A stretch of DNA of 64,000 nt from Sophora flavescens (lineage: Eukaryota > Streptophyta > Magnoliopsida > Fabales > Fabaceae): positions 80,839,291-80,903,290 of the forward strand of contig CM061070.1 in NCBI GenBank assembly GCA_030762895.1, written 5' to 3'. Of the stretch, positions 47,190 to 59,512 are shown piece after piece. The position numbers and the translations under genes were made by a program. Position 1 is the first letter of the stretch, and every line of letters starts with the position of its first letter. The notes beneath the pieces are model-generated. The model was given only the letters and a program-made list of their open reading frames with translations. It did no database searches and had not been told where the DNA came from.

Positions 47190-49087
47190 CTAATCCCTAA
47201 TGTCCTTTTCTTTTGCAGTAACCTCTTCATTCACTAACCGAGATAAGTAGTCAGCCACCACATTTTTGCTGCCCTTTTTGTCCTTAATGACTAAGTCAAA
47301 TTCCTGCAACAATAAAATCCACCTTATGAGTCTTGGTTTTGAATCTAACTTAGTCAACAAATATTTAATTGCAGCATGATCAGTAAAAATAGTGACTTGG
47401 GACCCAATCAAGTATGAACGAAATTTTTCCAATGCAAACACTATGGCTAGCAACTCTTTTTCAGTTGTTGCATAATTTATTTGGTTCTCATTGAGAACCT
47501 TGCTAGCATAGTGAATGGCATGGAAAAACTTTTCCTTCCACTGTCCCAAAACTGCCCCAACTGCGTAGTCACTGGTATCACACATTAATTCAAATGGTGA
47601 CTCCCAGTTGGGTGCAACAAGAATGGGAGCGGTGATCAATTTTTATTTCAAAATCTGAAAAGAAGTGAGACAAGCAGTATCAAACACGAATGGAGTGTCC
47701 TTGTTCAAAATGCTACACAACGACTTGGCTATCTTTGAGAAGTCTTTGATGAACCGCCGGTAAAAGCCTACATGCCCAAGAAAACTCCTCACACCCTTTA
47801 CATTCACTGGTGGAGGTAGTTTCTCAATTACATCAATCTTGGATTTATCCACTTCGATCCCCTTAGCTGAAATCTTGTGCCCAAGCACAATGCCCTCCTG
47901 CACCATAAAATGTCACTTCTCCCAATTTAAGACTAAATTGGTGTCCATGCACCTCTTTAACACAACAGCAAGGTTAGACAAGCAATTATCATAAGAGGAA
48001 CCGAAAACAGAAAAATCATCCATAAAAACTTCAATGTATTTTTCTACCATATCAGAGAAAATGGAAAGCATGCACCTTTGAAATGTTGCAGGCACATTAC
48101 AAAGACCGAAAGGATCTTCCGATAGACAAAAACTCCAAAAGGACATGTGAAGGCATTTTTCTCTTGGTCTTCCATGTTAACCGCAATTTGGTTATAACCC
48201 GAATAACCATCCAAGAAACAATAATAAGCTTGCCCGGCCAACCTCTCCAACATTTGGTCCATAAATGGAAGTGGGAAGTGATCTTTCCTAGCTTGATTTA
48301 GCTTCCGGTAATCTATACACATTCGCCAACTGGTGACCGTTCTAGTTGGGATTAACTTATTCTTCTAGCTTTTCACAACGGTCACGCCACCTTTCTTGGG
48401 AACCACTTGTACCGGACTCACCCAAGCACTATCGGAAATCGGATAGATCATTCCGGCTTCAAGGAGTTTCAACACCTCCTTCCTTACCACTTCTTTCATT
48501 GTAGGATTGAGCCTCCTTTGCGGTTGGACCACCGGTTTAAATTCAGCCTCCATCATAATCTTGTGCATACAAAATGCAGGGCTAATACCTTTCAAATCTA
48601 AGATGGACCATCCAATATCTGTTTTATGCTCTCTAAGCACCCTTACAAGTTTCTCATCTTCCAATATGGACAGTACATTGCTCACTATGACAGGATTTTC
48701 ATCATTCTCACCAAGAAACACGTATTTCAAGTGGGGAGGTAGAGGTTTAAGCTCTAACTTGAGCTTCTCTTGGACTTCATCCTTCATGAGCTCTTCTTTC
48801 TTAGTATTGATGACAAGTTGATTGGGTTGAGCTTCCAAATCACACAAACATTCCTCTATTTCCTTCTCCTCTTCCTCATCAAGATTTTCAATAGAATTCA
48901 TAATTACCTTCTCAAGAGTAGAGGAGTGGTGTTGATGTGCAAAGACTTCATTAGCCACTACATCCACAATGTCCATGCGGAAACAATTCTCTTCATCACT
49001 CGGGCGATGCATAGCTTCAAATACATTGAAAGTAACCTCTTCATCTTGCACTCTGAGTCGAAGTTGACCTTTTTGTACATCTATCAA
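47190..49087 (-). pseudogene. Reverse transcriptase and RNase H (family C), broken
   Basis: From 49087 the frame covers the linker after protease and the RT fingers (EAGMIYPISDSAWVSPVQ). It is interrupted by TAG at 48365-48367 and continues with CIDYRKLN and a frameshift near 48125. It goes on through FGLCNVPATFQRCM and the catalytic FMDD box (Asp codons near 48015-48020), TGA at 47910-47912, HKISAKGIEVDKSKI, TAA at 47640-47642, then RNase H (LMCDTSDYAVGAVLGQ, YATTEKELLAIVFALEKFR, FTDHAAIKYLL), ending in TAG at 47190-47192. Four stops and one shift. The catalytic residues themselves are still readable. Confidence 0.92.
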
Positions 49088-49439
49088 AGCACGGCCAATT
49101 GCTAGAAAAGGTCTCCTAATATAAGTGGAACTTCTGCATCTTCCTCAATGTCTAATATCACAAAATCCATTTGGGAAGATAAACTTATCCACTTTAACCA
49201 AAACATCTTCCAATATACCAAAAGGACGCTTGATTGATCTATCGGCTAGTTGCAATGCCATCCTTGTTGGTTTCACTTCACCACCTCCAAGATTGTTCAA
49301 GATTGAAAGCAGCATCAAATTGATACTCGCCCCCAAGTCACACAAGGCCTTCCCAATAGCAACACCCCCAATTGTGCAAGGGATTGTAAAACTACCAGGA
49401 TCTTTAAGCTTTGGAGGTAGCTTCCTTTGAAGTATCGCA
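49088..49439 (-). pseudogene. Aspartic protease (family C), broken
   Basis: KALCDLGASINLM with the DLGAS active site (near 49330-49350) and FGILEDVLVKVDKF are in the same frame as the end of gag. The frame is lost near 49150, and a second shift near 49110 is needed to reach the LGRPFLA-like part that continues into the RT linker. It would process the polyprotein. Confidence 0.85.
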
Positions 49440-51304
49440 CTACATTCTTCCGTCAAGGCAACAGTCTCATCTTCTTTAAGCCTCATTTTCTTCGTAAGCA
49501 ACTCCTTCATGAACTTTGCATAAGTTTGTATATGCTCTAGTGCTTCAGCAAAGGGTATGTTGATTTGTAGCCTCTTAAAGATGTCAAGAAATTTGGTAAA
49601 TTGCTCTTCCTTCTCCTTTTTCTTGCTTAAGTGAGGATATGGCAACTTTATATAAGAGGGGATCTCTTGAGGCTTGTCTCCATCTTTCAAAATCTGACTT
49701 TTACTTCTCCTCAAAATTGAATTTTCATCCACTAACTTTTCTCTCTTGTCTTTTTCACTATCTTTTTCTTCTTCCTCTACTACAACCTCTTTGCCTTTTT
49801 CCTCATTTTTCTCTCTTTTTTCAGCACTCAACTCAGTTTTTTCAGCAACTCTCTGATTTTTCAACAAAGGCTCACCACTCAATTTCTCAAGACTTTTACC
49901 ACTCCTCAAAGCAATAGCCTTACAATGCTCTTTAGGATTTGTTTGAGTATTACCTGAAAAACTGCCACTAGATTGTTCCGCTAGGTGCTTTGCAATTTGT
50001 CCAACTTGAACCTCCAAGTTCTTTATGGCAGCATCGGTGTTTTTCTGGTTTGACATGGACATTTGCATGAATTGATTGAGGGTGTTCTCCAAGATAGAAG
50101 TCCGGTCTTGAGGCGGTTGTGTGAGATGAGGCTTACTTGCTTGTCCGGGATCTTGTTTCCAACCAAAACTTGGTTGATTCCTCCACCCTTGGTTGTAATT
50201 GTTGGAATATTGGTTGTTACCTTGCCGCTCATAGTTCCCCATATAATTAGCTTCCTCATGGGAACTAGGTGTGGCCTCACACTTTCCATTATCATGATCT
50301 CCTCCACAAAAAATCACATATCATTACCTGTTGAGGTGGCATGGTTGTCCCTTGAATGGTTTGGAGTTGTTGTGGGAGTTGAGCTAGTTGCTTGGTAATG
50401 GACTCAAGTTGTTGTGTCATAAGCTTGTTTTGAGCCAAAAGTGCAGTTTGTGAATCTAACTCCAACACTCCCTTTCTTGATGTGGTACCTCGGTCATGAT
50501 GCATCAAATAGTCATTAGATGCCATAGCTTCTATCAAAGTCAATGCTTCCTCCGGTGTCTTTGTGGTCATGGAACCTCCAGCTGAGGCATCCAACATAAG
50601 CGTGGTTGACGGCCTCAATCCATTGCAAAATGTTTGCATTTGGACAAGATCATCAAACCCATGATTTGGACATCTTCGGAGCAAGTCTTTGAACCTTTCC
50701 CATGTGTCATGAAGAGTCTCACCCTCTTGTTGAGCAAAGCTTGTGATATCACCCCGTGTCTTCACAAGTCTTGAGGCGGGAAAGAACCTTGCAAGAAATT
50801 TAGCCTCTAAGTCAACCCATGTAGTGATGCTCCCCCTTGGTTGAGATTGGAGCCAAGCCTTGGCTCTATCTCTTAGAGAGAAAGGAAACAACCTTAGGCG
50901 AATTGCATCATCGGTAGCACCATTTATCTTCACTGTATCACATAACTCAATGAAGTTGGAGACATGATTATTGGGATCCTCCTTCTCCATCTCGGTAAAT
51001 TGATTTTGCTGCATCATGTTCAAGAGAGCCGGCTTGATTTCAAAATTGTCGGAATTCACTGGAGGCCTCACTATGCTAGTGACATGCCGATTGACATTTG
51101 TATTGGCATAATCTCCAAGTGTCCTCCGTGAAGCACCCTCACCATTGCCTGCCATCTCAATTGGTTCTTGATGAACTTGTGAAGTGGACGTCTCTTGTTC
51201 TCTTTCTTGTTTCTCTAATAGCTTCTGCTGTCTTGCTTGCCTCTGATTCTCCCTAGCTGTTTTCTCTATTTCAGGATCGTAGAGAAGTTGGTCAGCTGGG
51301 ATAG
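49440..51304 (-). pseudogene. Athila-type gag (family C), frameshifted
   Basis: The open frame reaches back to about 51304 (reads DPEIEKTARENQRQARQQ) where TGA directly follows an ATG, so the original start is damaged; the first internal Met is at 51155. The gag core (IRLRLFPFSLRDRAKAWL, TTWVDLEAKFLARFFP) and DASAGGSM follow. A one-base length change in a T run near 50300 breaks the frame inside the zinc knuckle. The other frame (50317 onward) carries the rest of it (CGGDHDNGKC), the coiled coil AAIKNLEVQVGQIAKHL (homologous to residues 123-160 of the family A ORF by pattern) and a lysine/glutamate-rich tail. Confidence 0.9.
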
Positions 51305-51442
51305 TACCTCACATACATAAAAGTCTAGAGACCAAAACTGTTAGCACTAAATGACAGCAAAAAGAAACAGATAATAGAACAGAAAAATTAAAATTATGCT
51401 CAAATTAGTTATCGAAATGGGTATGCTGATATTGAAACACAG

Positions 51443-51460
51443 TCCCCGACAACGGTGCCA
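51443..51460 (-). other. Primer-binding site, tRNA-Asp type (family C)
   Basis: On the minus strand TGGCACCGTTGTCGGGGA, two bases different from the site in A and B. Confidence 0.85.
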
Positions 51461-51466
51461 AAAACT

Positions 51467-52913
51467 TGTTTGAGACGAAATCTAGGCAAGTATACCTAGT
51501 CGTACAAGTAATAAAGAGGTAAGAGGGACATCGTTCCCACGAGGACTGAGACAAGTACTAGCACGTACCAAATCAACTACTATCTAAGAGAATCTTTGGA
51601 TGGAAGGGGGCTCAATATAAAATACCAAGCCCAAGAGTTAAAATAAACAAAATAAAAGAATAAAAAGGAATAAGTTCTTTTTGTATTTTTATCGAACACT
51701 TGGAATGCAGAAAAATGGATTCTTCAAATAGATGAAAGATGTTGGGATTAAATTTCACTAAACCTTAGCCTTATGCAATACCAAGACCACCAATCCAGTT
51801 TATGCTTCAAATATTAAAATCAACCCATAATATTACTCAAGCCCTAATTCCTTAGATGACAAGAGCCTAAATTCCCTAATCAAACCCTAATTCCTTAGGT
51901 GGCCTAATTAGTGAATTTGCATTAAGAGTAGGGATTACACGATTACTAATAAACCAAAATCCATTCCTAGATGCAAGGTTTACTAGGTGATTAATTCCAT
52001 ATCAAGAATTGATAAGAACGTCCCCATTGCAAATCAAATCTCAAAATCAATTCATGGATGATCAGACCACAAAAAGCATTAAGCATAGGAATCAAACACT
52101 AATAAGAAGGCATAAACATATATAGATTAATACATCAAGGCAATTACATGAGATTCAGTTTAGCTACATCTAATCCCAACAAAAAGGGATTTAGCTACTC
52201 ATAGTGATAGAGAAAGCCAAAATAAAAGAAATAGAGACAAGGGAGAGGAGAAACTCCATGGAAGCTTTCCACAGCCGTCACAGCAGACCTCTAGTGCAGA
52301 GAAAACGTTTTTGGTTCCCAGTCTGATCTAGGGTAGAAGTTGTTCCAGAGAAGCCGTCTTTTTGTTCTGCCCAGATGCCTATTTATAGATTAGGCGCGCG
52401 TCACGGTCGTGACGGGTTCTGCCCTGGGTGCGCTTTCAATTTTTGATTTGTCACGACCGTGACACTCATCACGGCTAGGCCGTGATCGCTTCTGCCTTGA
52501 GCGTTTCTTCACCAAATGGTCTGTCACGGCCGTGACAGATTCTGCCTAGAAGGGGTCTGGCTCAATTAACATGTCACGGCCGTGATGGGCATCACGGCTA
52601 GGCCGTGACAGCTTCTGACTTTTGCCTTCTTTCTTTCCAGTTATTGGTCGATCATGGTCGTGATGATCATCACGGCTAGGCCGTGATGGGCTCTGTTTGG
52701 TACATTTTCTTCACTTTTCAAGCTCTATCTTCATCCAAGCTCCATCATGGTCAATCTTGAGCATTTTACCCTTAATTCCTGCAAAACAACACCACGAAAC
52801 CGCCTTACCCGTTCCAAGGTAAAAACTAACAAAAATCAAACTAAAATTGCCTAAACTATATGAAAATGCATGCAAAAATGTACATGAAATATGAGGTGAA
52901 ATCACACTCATCA
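51467..52913 (-). repeat. Family C 5' LTR
   Basis: Minus strand begins TGATGAGTGTGATT and ends at TCTCAAACA next to the primer site. Promoter box TCTATAAAT in reverse at 52381-52389, with the CACGGCC array (52396-52690) immediately on its U3 side. The first 130 bases strongly resemble those of A and B. Confidence 0.92.
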
Positions 52914-54411
52914 GAAACGCTTAGAGCTACTTGGAGGTATTCAAGAGGTGAGTAAAAACAATATTTTCTCAACCTTATATGGTGCAAACGATTTGGGGAA
53001 ACTGAGTTTTTAATATAAATTATGATTTTTGAGAGTTTTGAATGCAAGAACCAATAGTTGATTAAATCCTATTTTCTAAATTGGGGGTTTTGTATAAAAA
53101 TGAAATTAATATTAAACTAAGTGATTATTACTACAAGTTATGTGATTATATATGAAATTGGTATGAGTTTATGGTTGATTCATGTGTCTTTATATGTTAT
53201 ATGATGTTATAGTGTCGCCGTGACATACTCTGTTATGTTACATGATGTTATCATGTTGTTGTCTTAACATGCTATGTTGTGTTATATAATGTTATAGTGT
53301 TGCCGTGACATGCTTCTTTACATTATATAATGTTATAGTGTTGTTGAGACATGTTCTGTTATGTTAATTTTATGATATTATAGTGTTGTTGTGACATGCT
53401 CTATTATGTTATAAGATGTTACAGTGTTGCCTTGACATGATGTTATATCATTGTTAGTGATACATGGAGTATGAGAACCCATTTAGTAGTCATCTGGGAT
53501 GACATATTGCATTATGCATGAGTTGGTCATCACCTTCCGGGAAGGGATGACGGTATACATTCTATTCCGGGAATAGGATGAGAGATATCACCATCTGGGA
53601 TGGGATATCAAATTATTAAAATATTCACATCTGGGATGGAATATTAGATACCTCCATCTGGGATGGGGAAGACAGAGGGACACCATACATGTATATGAGC
53701 TCATAGACCTTAGTGGATCTGGGATTCACACCGGTTATGGGAACCAAAGAGTCAAGTCAAGTGATTCTGGGAATCACCGAGTCGTGTTCATGGAGTTGTA
53801 TTGCATATAGTATGCATGATTGACATAATTAAAAGCTTGAGATGTGAATGTTTTGAATGTTGAGTTATCCTTTTAATTATATGTGATTTGGAACAATTTT
53901 TGCTTATTTTAAAGGGATTATTATGTATAATACTTTTGCGGGTACCATGGTTGATTTTCCGGTTACCGTGCCGGCTGAGAACAACAATATTTTGCGAACC
54001 TTTTTATTAAATTTTTTTTGTTCACTGGGATTATAAATCTCATTAAAAGTGTTGTTTTCAGAGAACGAGGACGTCGTCAGTGAGATCAAGGAAACTTGAA
54101 GACTTAGTACTTGAGTTTAGCTATTTATTATATTTGGATAGTATTATGTTCAATAAGGAGCCTTTTGTGGCTAAAACTATATTGTTTTATTTTATGGTTT
54201 CTTTATTATTATTAGACGCCCGGGTTTTGAAACAAATCAAATTATTTATGTAAGGATTATCTTACCAATATTTATTATTAAATTATTGAGGTATTTTCAG
54301 ACATATATAATTCGTGAAAATTTTATTGGAGTTTTTATGCCTAATTAAAGGTTTTAAAGGATTTTATTACATTTTTTTTGTTGAGTCACTAATGTAACGA
54401 AGGGCATTACA
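52914..54411 (+). repeat. 5' LTR of the plus Tekay-like element, second part
   Basis: Begins GAAACGCTTAGAGC, repeating 33564-33602, and aligns with 57974-59507. It contains GTTATAGTGTTGCCGTGACATG repeats (53195-53450) and CATCTGGGATGG repeats (53490-53770). Ends GGGCATTACA. Confidence 0.9.
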
Positions 54412-54415
54412 TATA

Positions 54416-54429
54416 TGGTGTCAGAGCAG
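54416..54429 (+). other. Primer-binding site of the plus Tekay-like element
   Basis: TGGTGTCAGAGCAG, four bases after the LTR end, one base from the initiator Met tRNA consensus. Confidence 0.8.
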
Positions 54430-57236
54430 TTCAATCCTTAATCGGACTGTGGTATTGGGTGTTTTTTTTCTAAAATCAAAACATGGGCGCGTAGGACTAT
54501 TGTTAGAGTTATAAAAACTGCATGGTATTCTTTTGGATGTTGGGCTTGGCCAACCCAATATTTGATTGATGGTGTACAGATTTATGACGACTAACAGGCA
54601 AGGGTGTGGGTTTTATTAGAGACAAAAAGATTTTAAATTTGGTTTGTGTGAGAAACTTTGGAGTTGAATAGTGCTTGAATTTTTTTTTTGTCATTCTTGT
54701 AAAGGATAACCATGTTGCATCCATTTCCTATTTAAATTGTTCTCTGTTGTATAAGACTTGTCATATGTTGTTGATTTTAATTAATTATTGATTGTGATTG
54801 AAAACTTATTTGTTTGTTGTTCTGAAAATTTATTTGTTGTCCATTATTCATGTCTCTATAATACATGTAAATCAAAATGGGGATTAGTATAATTTTCTAT
54901 TTAGCAAACAAGTTAACTGCATATGTATGTGAGATATTGTGTATATTTTTTTATTAATAAATGCATAATAAATTCTTCTGTGCTTGATTGTAACGTAGTT
55001 ACTACACTTTGTCTTAAGTGTTTAGTTGAGGGGCACACGGATATTTGATCTTATTGTTGGTTAAGATAGAGGCGAATGCTATTTTGACAGTAGTACCTCT
55101 AGAGCTAAGTGAACTTAAGGGACAATTAGATGAGCATAGGAATATGTACGACATGTGTTTCTTGTTGCTTTAGGCTTTGAATTAGAAGAGTTAAAAATTA
55201 GTGATAAATTCTTTTAGAGACTGTTTAAGAGAGGGTAAATTTAGAACAAGAGTTTCAATCTTTGGGATAAGGGAATTTTACACTATCTGCTGGCAGTCTA
55301 GTGTTGTTAAGAATATGACCATTGTTCCTAAGGAGGGGAGTCTTAGAGAAAAGACTTTAAGAGAGCACATAATGATTGGATTATCTTATAACTAGGGGTA
55401 ACTGTATCAGGTTGACAATTAACCATTATGCTTTTGGTATTAGATCTAGTGACTAGTTACTTATGTGATCGTACTTGTACCTGTCTTCTTGTACATCTTT
55501 GATTTTTTGGTGGTAGTAACATGATATTGTGATGTGTGTTACATGTTATTCCCTGACTAATTGACTTCTTGACGAGTAACTTGATTTACTGTGCCTTATG
55601 TTTCTTCCAATAATCATTGTTAAGTGTTTATAATCGATTATAAGTGTTTATGTATGTACAAAGTATGAACCTCTTGAGCTTGATGTGTGATTCTAGATTT
55701 CTATGACTGGTTGTATGTTAGTTTGAATATATTCTATGTTCCTCATTAGGAAAACATACAAACAATGAAGCGTTTAAAATTATAGAGTAATTTGGTGATT
55801 TTAAAGCATGCACTTTAAGAAGAAACTCGATAACAATATCATGTTTTTGGTGGTTGTGCTGAAATCGAATATGCTTGTTTTTTTTTTAATTTTTAAATAC
55901 CAACATGATATTTTAACATGACGCCCCTTTGGAATTGTTCTTATATGTGTTAGGATCTTAGATAACAAAGATCAACATATTTGAGCCGAGTTCAAAACTT
56001 ACATGAATTTTCTATACTAATTGACAACGATTCTTTTAATAAAATAAAATATCACAATACACTTATATGTGTAGTTGTTATGCCCATTTAATTTTGTAGC
56101 AGTCTGAATTCATTTGCATTGTTAGAAAAATTAAGACTTTACATAGGAAAAAAAAAGACAATTTGTAAACTTTCTACAACTACTTCAATTTTGATTATAT
56201 ATGAAAAAAATTGTTTTTGAATTTGATTTTTTTGATGTATTGATATGTAGATTGGTACTCTAAAATGTTTTCGGGGCTTCCTAAAAAAATAGAAGTATTA
56301 AAAAAATGAGGGAAGTTTACCTTGTTTAAGCTTTATTCATGTTGTTAATATTTTTTCTTTAAAAAAAAACTTGTTAAAAATGAACGTTGATCCTTGATGT
56401 GAGAAAATTTCCCTTAAATGACGTCAACAATTTGTTTGCTTTCTGATTTTGAAATTTTAAATGATTTATGTAGTCGTTTTACTTTTGAATGATTGTTTTG
56501 GTATTTACATGTCAAGATGACTTAATTGTTGATGCGTCTAAAGAAATTATAAGAGTTTCATTGTGCTAGTTGCATTGTGTGAATAAATAGTTGTGATTCA
56601 ATTTTATGAGAACTAAATCATAATTGTAATCCTTCCAATGTTACACCTTATTCATTCTGGCACCTTTTGATGTGATTGCATTGGGTTTGATTTCGAGAAA
56701 AAAAAATTGTTACCAAAATGTATTTTGCAATAATCCTCAAGAATGAACGTTATTTTTTTTTTTATGAATGATATGATTATGATTGTGTATAAAAAATACT
56801 ATTTCCTTAGAGATTGAACATCTTTAGTTGGCAAGAATATGCACAAAATATACTAGGAAATAATATTAAAGTCAAATCAAAGGAATATGTTTGCTATATT
56901 GTGTTCACCGTTAATGTATATGTAAAATTTCTCTATTTTATTTTGGTTGTTCAGATTTTAAATGTTGCCTAGAATCTTGTATTTCGTGTTGTAATTGAAT
57001 TATTTGCATGTCATATTTTACTTATTCGACTTTTATCTACTATCGTATTTTTGACTCTTGACTTGTGCATGCCTTTTCAAATTCATCATCATTATATATA
57101 CGTTATCTTAGAGGTTGCACTAGATAATTTCCAGTGTGGTTTGGTCATCACGTCACCAGTCAGGTCGATCGTTTTTTTTAACAAGAAAATGTGTAAGCAA
57201 ATTTCGAGGACGAAATTTCTTGAGGGAGAGGAGAAA
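54430..57236 (+). other. Internal region of the plus Tekay-like element, non-coding
   Basis: AT-rich, with no ORF above about 70 codons and no gag, protease, RT or integrase motif on either strand. Only the last 50 bases keep coding-like identity (TTCGAGGACGAAATTTC, the conserved C-terminus of Tekay polyproteins), followed by the polypurine tract GAGGGAGAGGAGAAA (57222-57236). Confidence 0.8.
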
Positions 57237-59507
57237 TGTAACATTCCAAAAATTGACTGTTAGTTAATTTGATAGGAATTAAATTATTAGAGTTATTATA
57301 TTTCAATTTTGAAGTGTTTAAAATCACGTAAGTAACTCAAGAAAGGTTAAATAGATAGTTTGAGTGTTTTAGGCCCAATTTCGTATAGACTTTCTATGAC
57401 TAGATACCTAACTTCAGATGGATATTTCGTAACCAAAGAGAACTTGTTTGAATTCGAGGTCTTCATAAGAAATGTAACTATGTCTCTTAGATTTTTATAG
57501 AGACCAAATTCGTCCAAATTGGATTCTTGTAGCTCAAGTTATGACCAAATTCGTACACACTATTCATGTTCTAGCACCAGAACCCTTTTTAAAATTTATA
57601 TCCCCGTTTTGACAATCTAATCATCCATTTAAGATTTTGTGGTCTTCATAAAAGTTGTAGACATCTTTTAGCTTTCTAAAGATATAAAATTTATAATTTT
57701 TAGATGTCTATAACTCAAGATATGTGTGAAATATAGCACCATATGCACAATAAGCAAGCTTAGCGCGTTTTTACACGTTTTGGGCTATTGGGGACTCTAT
57801 AAACAGAATCTTAACACTCTTAGGGTGCGTTTTGAACCCTAATAACACCTAGAAACTCAGAAACGTCTAAGAAGAGAAGAAATTCAAGGATTAAGAAGAG
57901 AGAGTTGTGGAAGAGGGAGTCTAGGAAGAGGAAGATGAGAAGAACTCTTGGCAAACGTTACGATTTGTTGTAGGAAACGCTTAGAGCTATTGGAGGTCTT
58001 CAAGAGGTGTGTAAAAACAACATTTTCTCAAACTTCCATGGTGAAAACGATTTGGGCAAACTGAGTTTTTAATTTAAATTATGATTTTGGAGAGTTTTGA
58101 ATGCAAGAACCAATAGTTGATTAACTCATATTTTCTAAATTGGGGGTTTTGTATAAAAATGAAACTAAAATTAAATTAAGTGATTATTACTATGAGTTAT
58201 GTGATCATATATGAAATTGGTATGAGTTTATGGTTGATTCATATGTCTTTATATGTTATATGATGTTATAGTGTTGCCGTGACATACTCTATTATGTTAC
58301 ATGATGTTATCGTGTTGTCTTAACATGCTATGTTGTGTTATATAATATTATAGTGTTGTCGTAACATGCTCCTTTATATTATATGATGTTATAGTGTTGT
58401 CGTGACATGTTCTGTTATGTTAATTTTATGATATTATAGTGTTGTTGTGACATGCTCTATTATGTTGTAAGATGTTACAGTGTTGCCTTAGCATGATATT
58501 ATATCATTGTTAGTGATACATGAAGTCTGAGAACCCATTTAGTAGTCATCTGGGATGACATATTGCATTATGCATGAGTTGGTCATCACCTTCCGGGAAG
58601 GAATGACGGTATACTTTCTATTCCGGGAATAGGATGAGAGATATCATCGTCTGGGATGGGATATCAAATTACCGAAAATATCCACATCTGGGATGGGATA
58701 TCAAATTATTAAAATATTCACATCTGGGATGAAATATTAGATACCTCCATCTGGGATGGGGAAGGAAGTGGGACACCATTGCATGTATATGAGCTCATAG
58801 ACCTTAGTGGATCTGGGATTCACACCGGTTCTGGGAATCAAGGAGTCAAGTCAAGTGATTATGGGAATCACCGAGTCGTGTTCATGGAGTTGTATTGCAT
58901 ATAGTATGCATGATTGACATAATCAAAAGCTTGAGATGTGAATGTTTTTACTGATGAGTTATCCTTTTAATTATATGTGATTTGGAACAATTTTTGCTTA
59001 TTTTATAGGGATTATTGTGTATATAATTTTTGTGGGTACCATGGTTGATTTTCCGATTACCGCGCCGACTGAGAACAACACTATTTTGAGAACCTTTCTA
59101 TTAAATTGTTTTTATTCACTGGGATTATAAATCTCATTAAAAGTGTTGTTTTCAGAGCACTAGGACGTCGTCATTGAGATCAAGGAGACTTGAAGACTTA
59201 GTACATGAGTTTAGCTATTTATTATATTTGGTTAGTATTATGTTCAATAAGGAGCCTTTTGTGGCCGAAACTATATTGTTTTATTTTATGGTTTGGTTAT
59301 TATTAGTAGACGCCCGGGTTTTGAAACAAATCAAATTATTTATGTATGAATTATTTTACCAATGTTTATTATTAAATTATTGAGGTATTTTCATATATAT
59401 ATAATTCATGAAAATTTTATTGGATTTTTTTATGGCTTATTAAATGTTTTAAAGTATTTTATTACATTTTTTTTTGTTGAGTCACTAATGTAATGAAGAG
59501 CATTACA
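57237..59507 (+). repeat. 3' LTR of the plus Tekay-like element
   Basis: Complete, 2271 bases, TGTAACATTCC to GCATTACA. Holds the same two internal tandem repeats as the 5' LTR (58250-58500 and 58540-58870). Confidence 0.93.
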
Positions 59508-59512
59508 TTTAT

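Larger units (their letters stand above)
42886..52913 (-). mobile_element. Family C: full-domain Athila-type Ty3-gypsy element, decayed
   Basis: Minus strand. 5' LTR 51467-52913, primer site 51443-51460, gag-protease-RT-RNase H-integrase between 51304 and 45868, 3' non-coding 43965-45867, 3' LTR 42886-43964, which lacks about 430 bases at its outer end. Right-hand flank is GAAAC (52914-52918), matched by GAAAC at 33603-33607 at the left end of the whole block. It is the only member of the A/B/C group here with RT and integrase, but it carries at least four in-frame stops and several frameshifts, so it cannot move itself. Confidence 0.92.
32824..59507 (+). mobile_element. Plus-strand Tekay-like Ty3-gypsy element, non-coding, split by nested insertions
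   Basis: Perfect 5-base target duplication TTTAT (32819-32823 and 59508-59512). 5' LTR in two parts (32824-33602 and 52914-54411), primer site at 54416, internal region to 57236, 3' LTR 57237-59507. The sequence before the 3' LTR (TTCGAGGACGAAATTTC, then GAGGGAGAGGAGAAA) is the hallmark end of Tekay/Del polyproteins plus polypurine tract. The rest of the internal region carries no recognisable gag or pol, so the element is a non-autonomous or decayed derivative of about 7.4 kb once inserts are removed. Confidence 0.88.
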
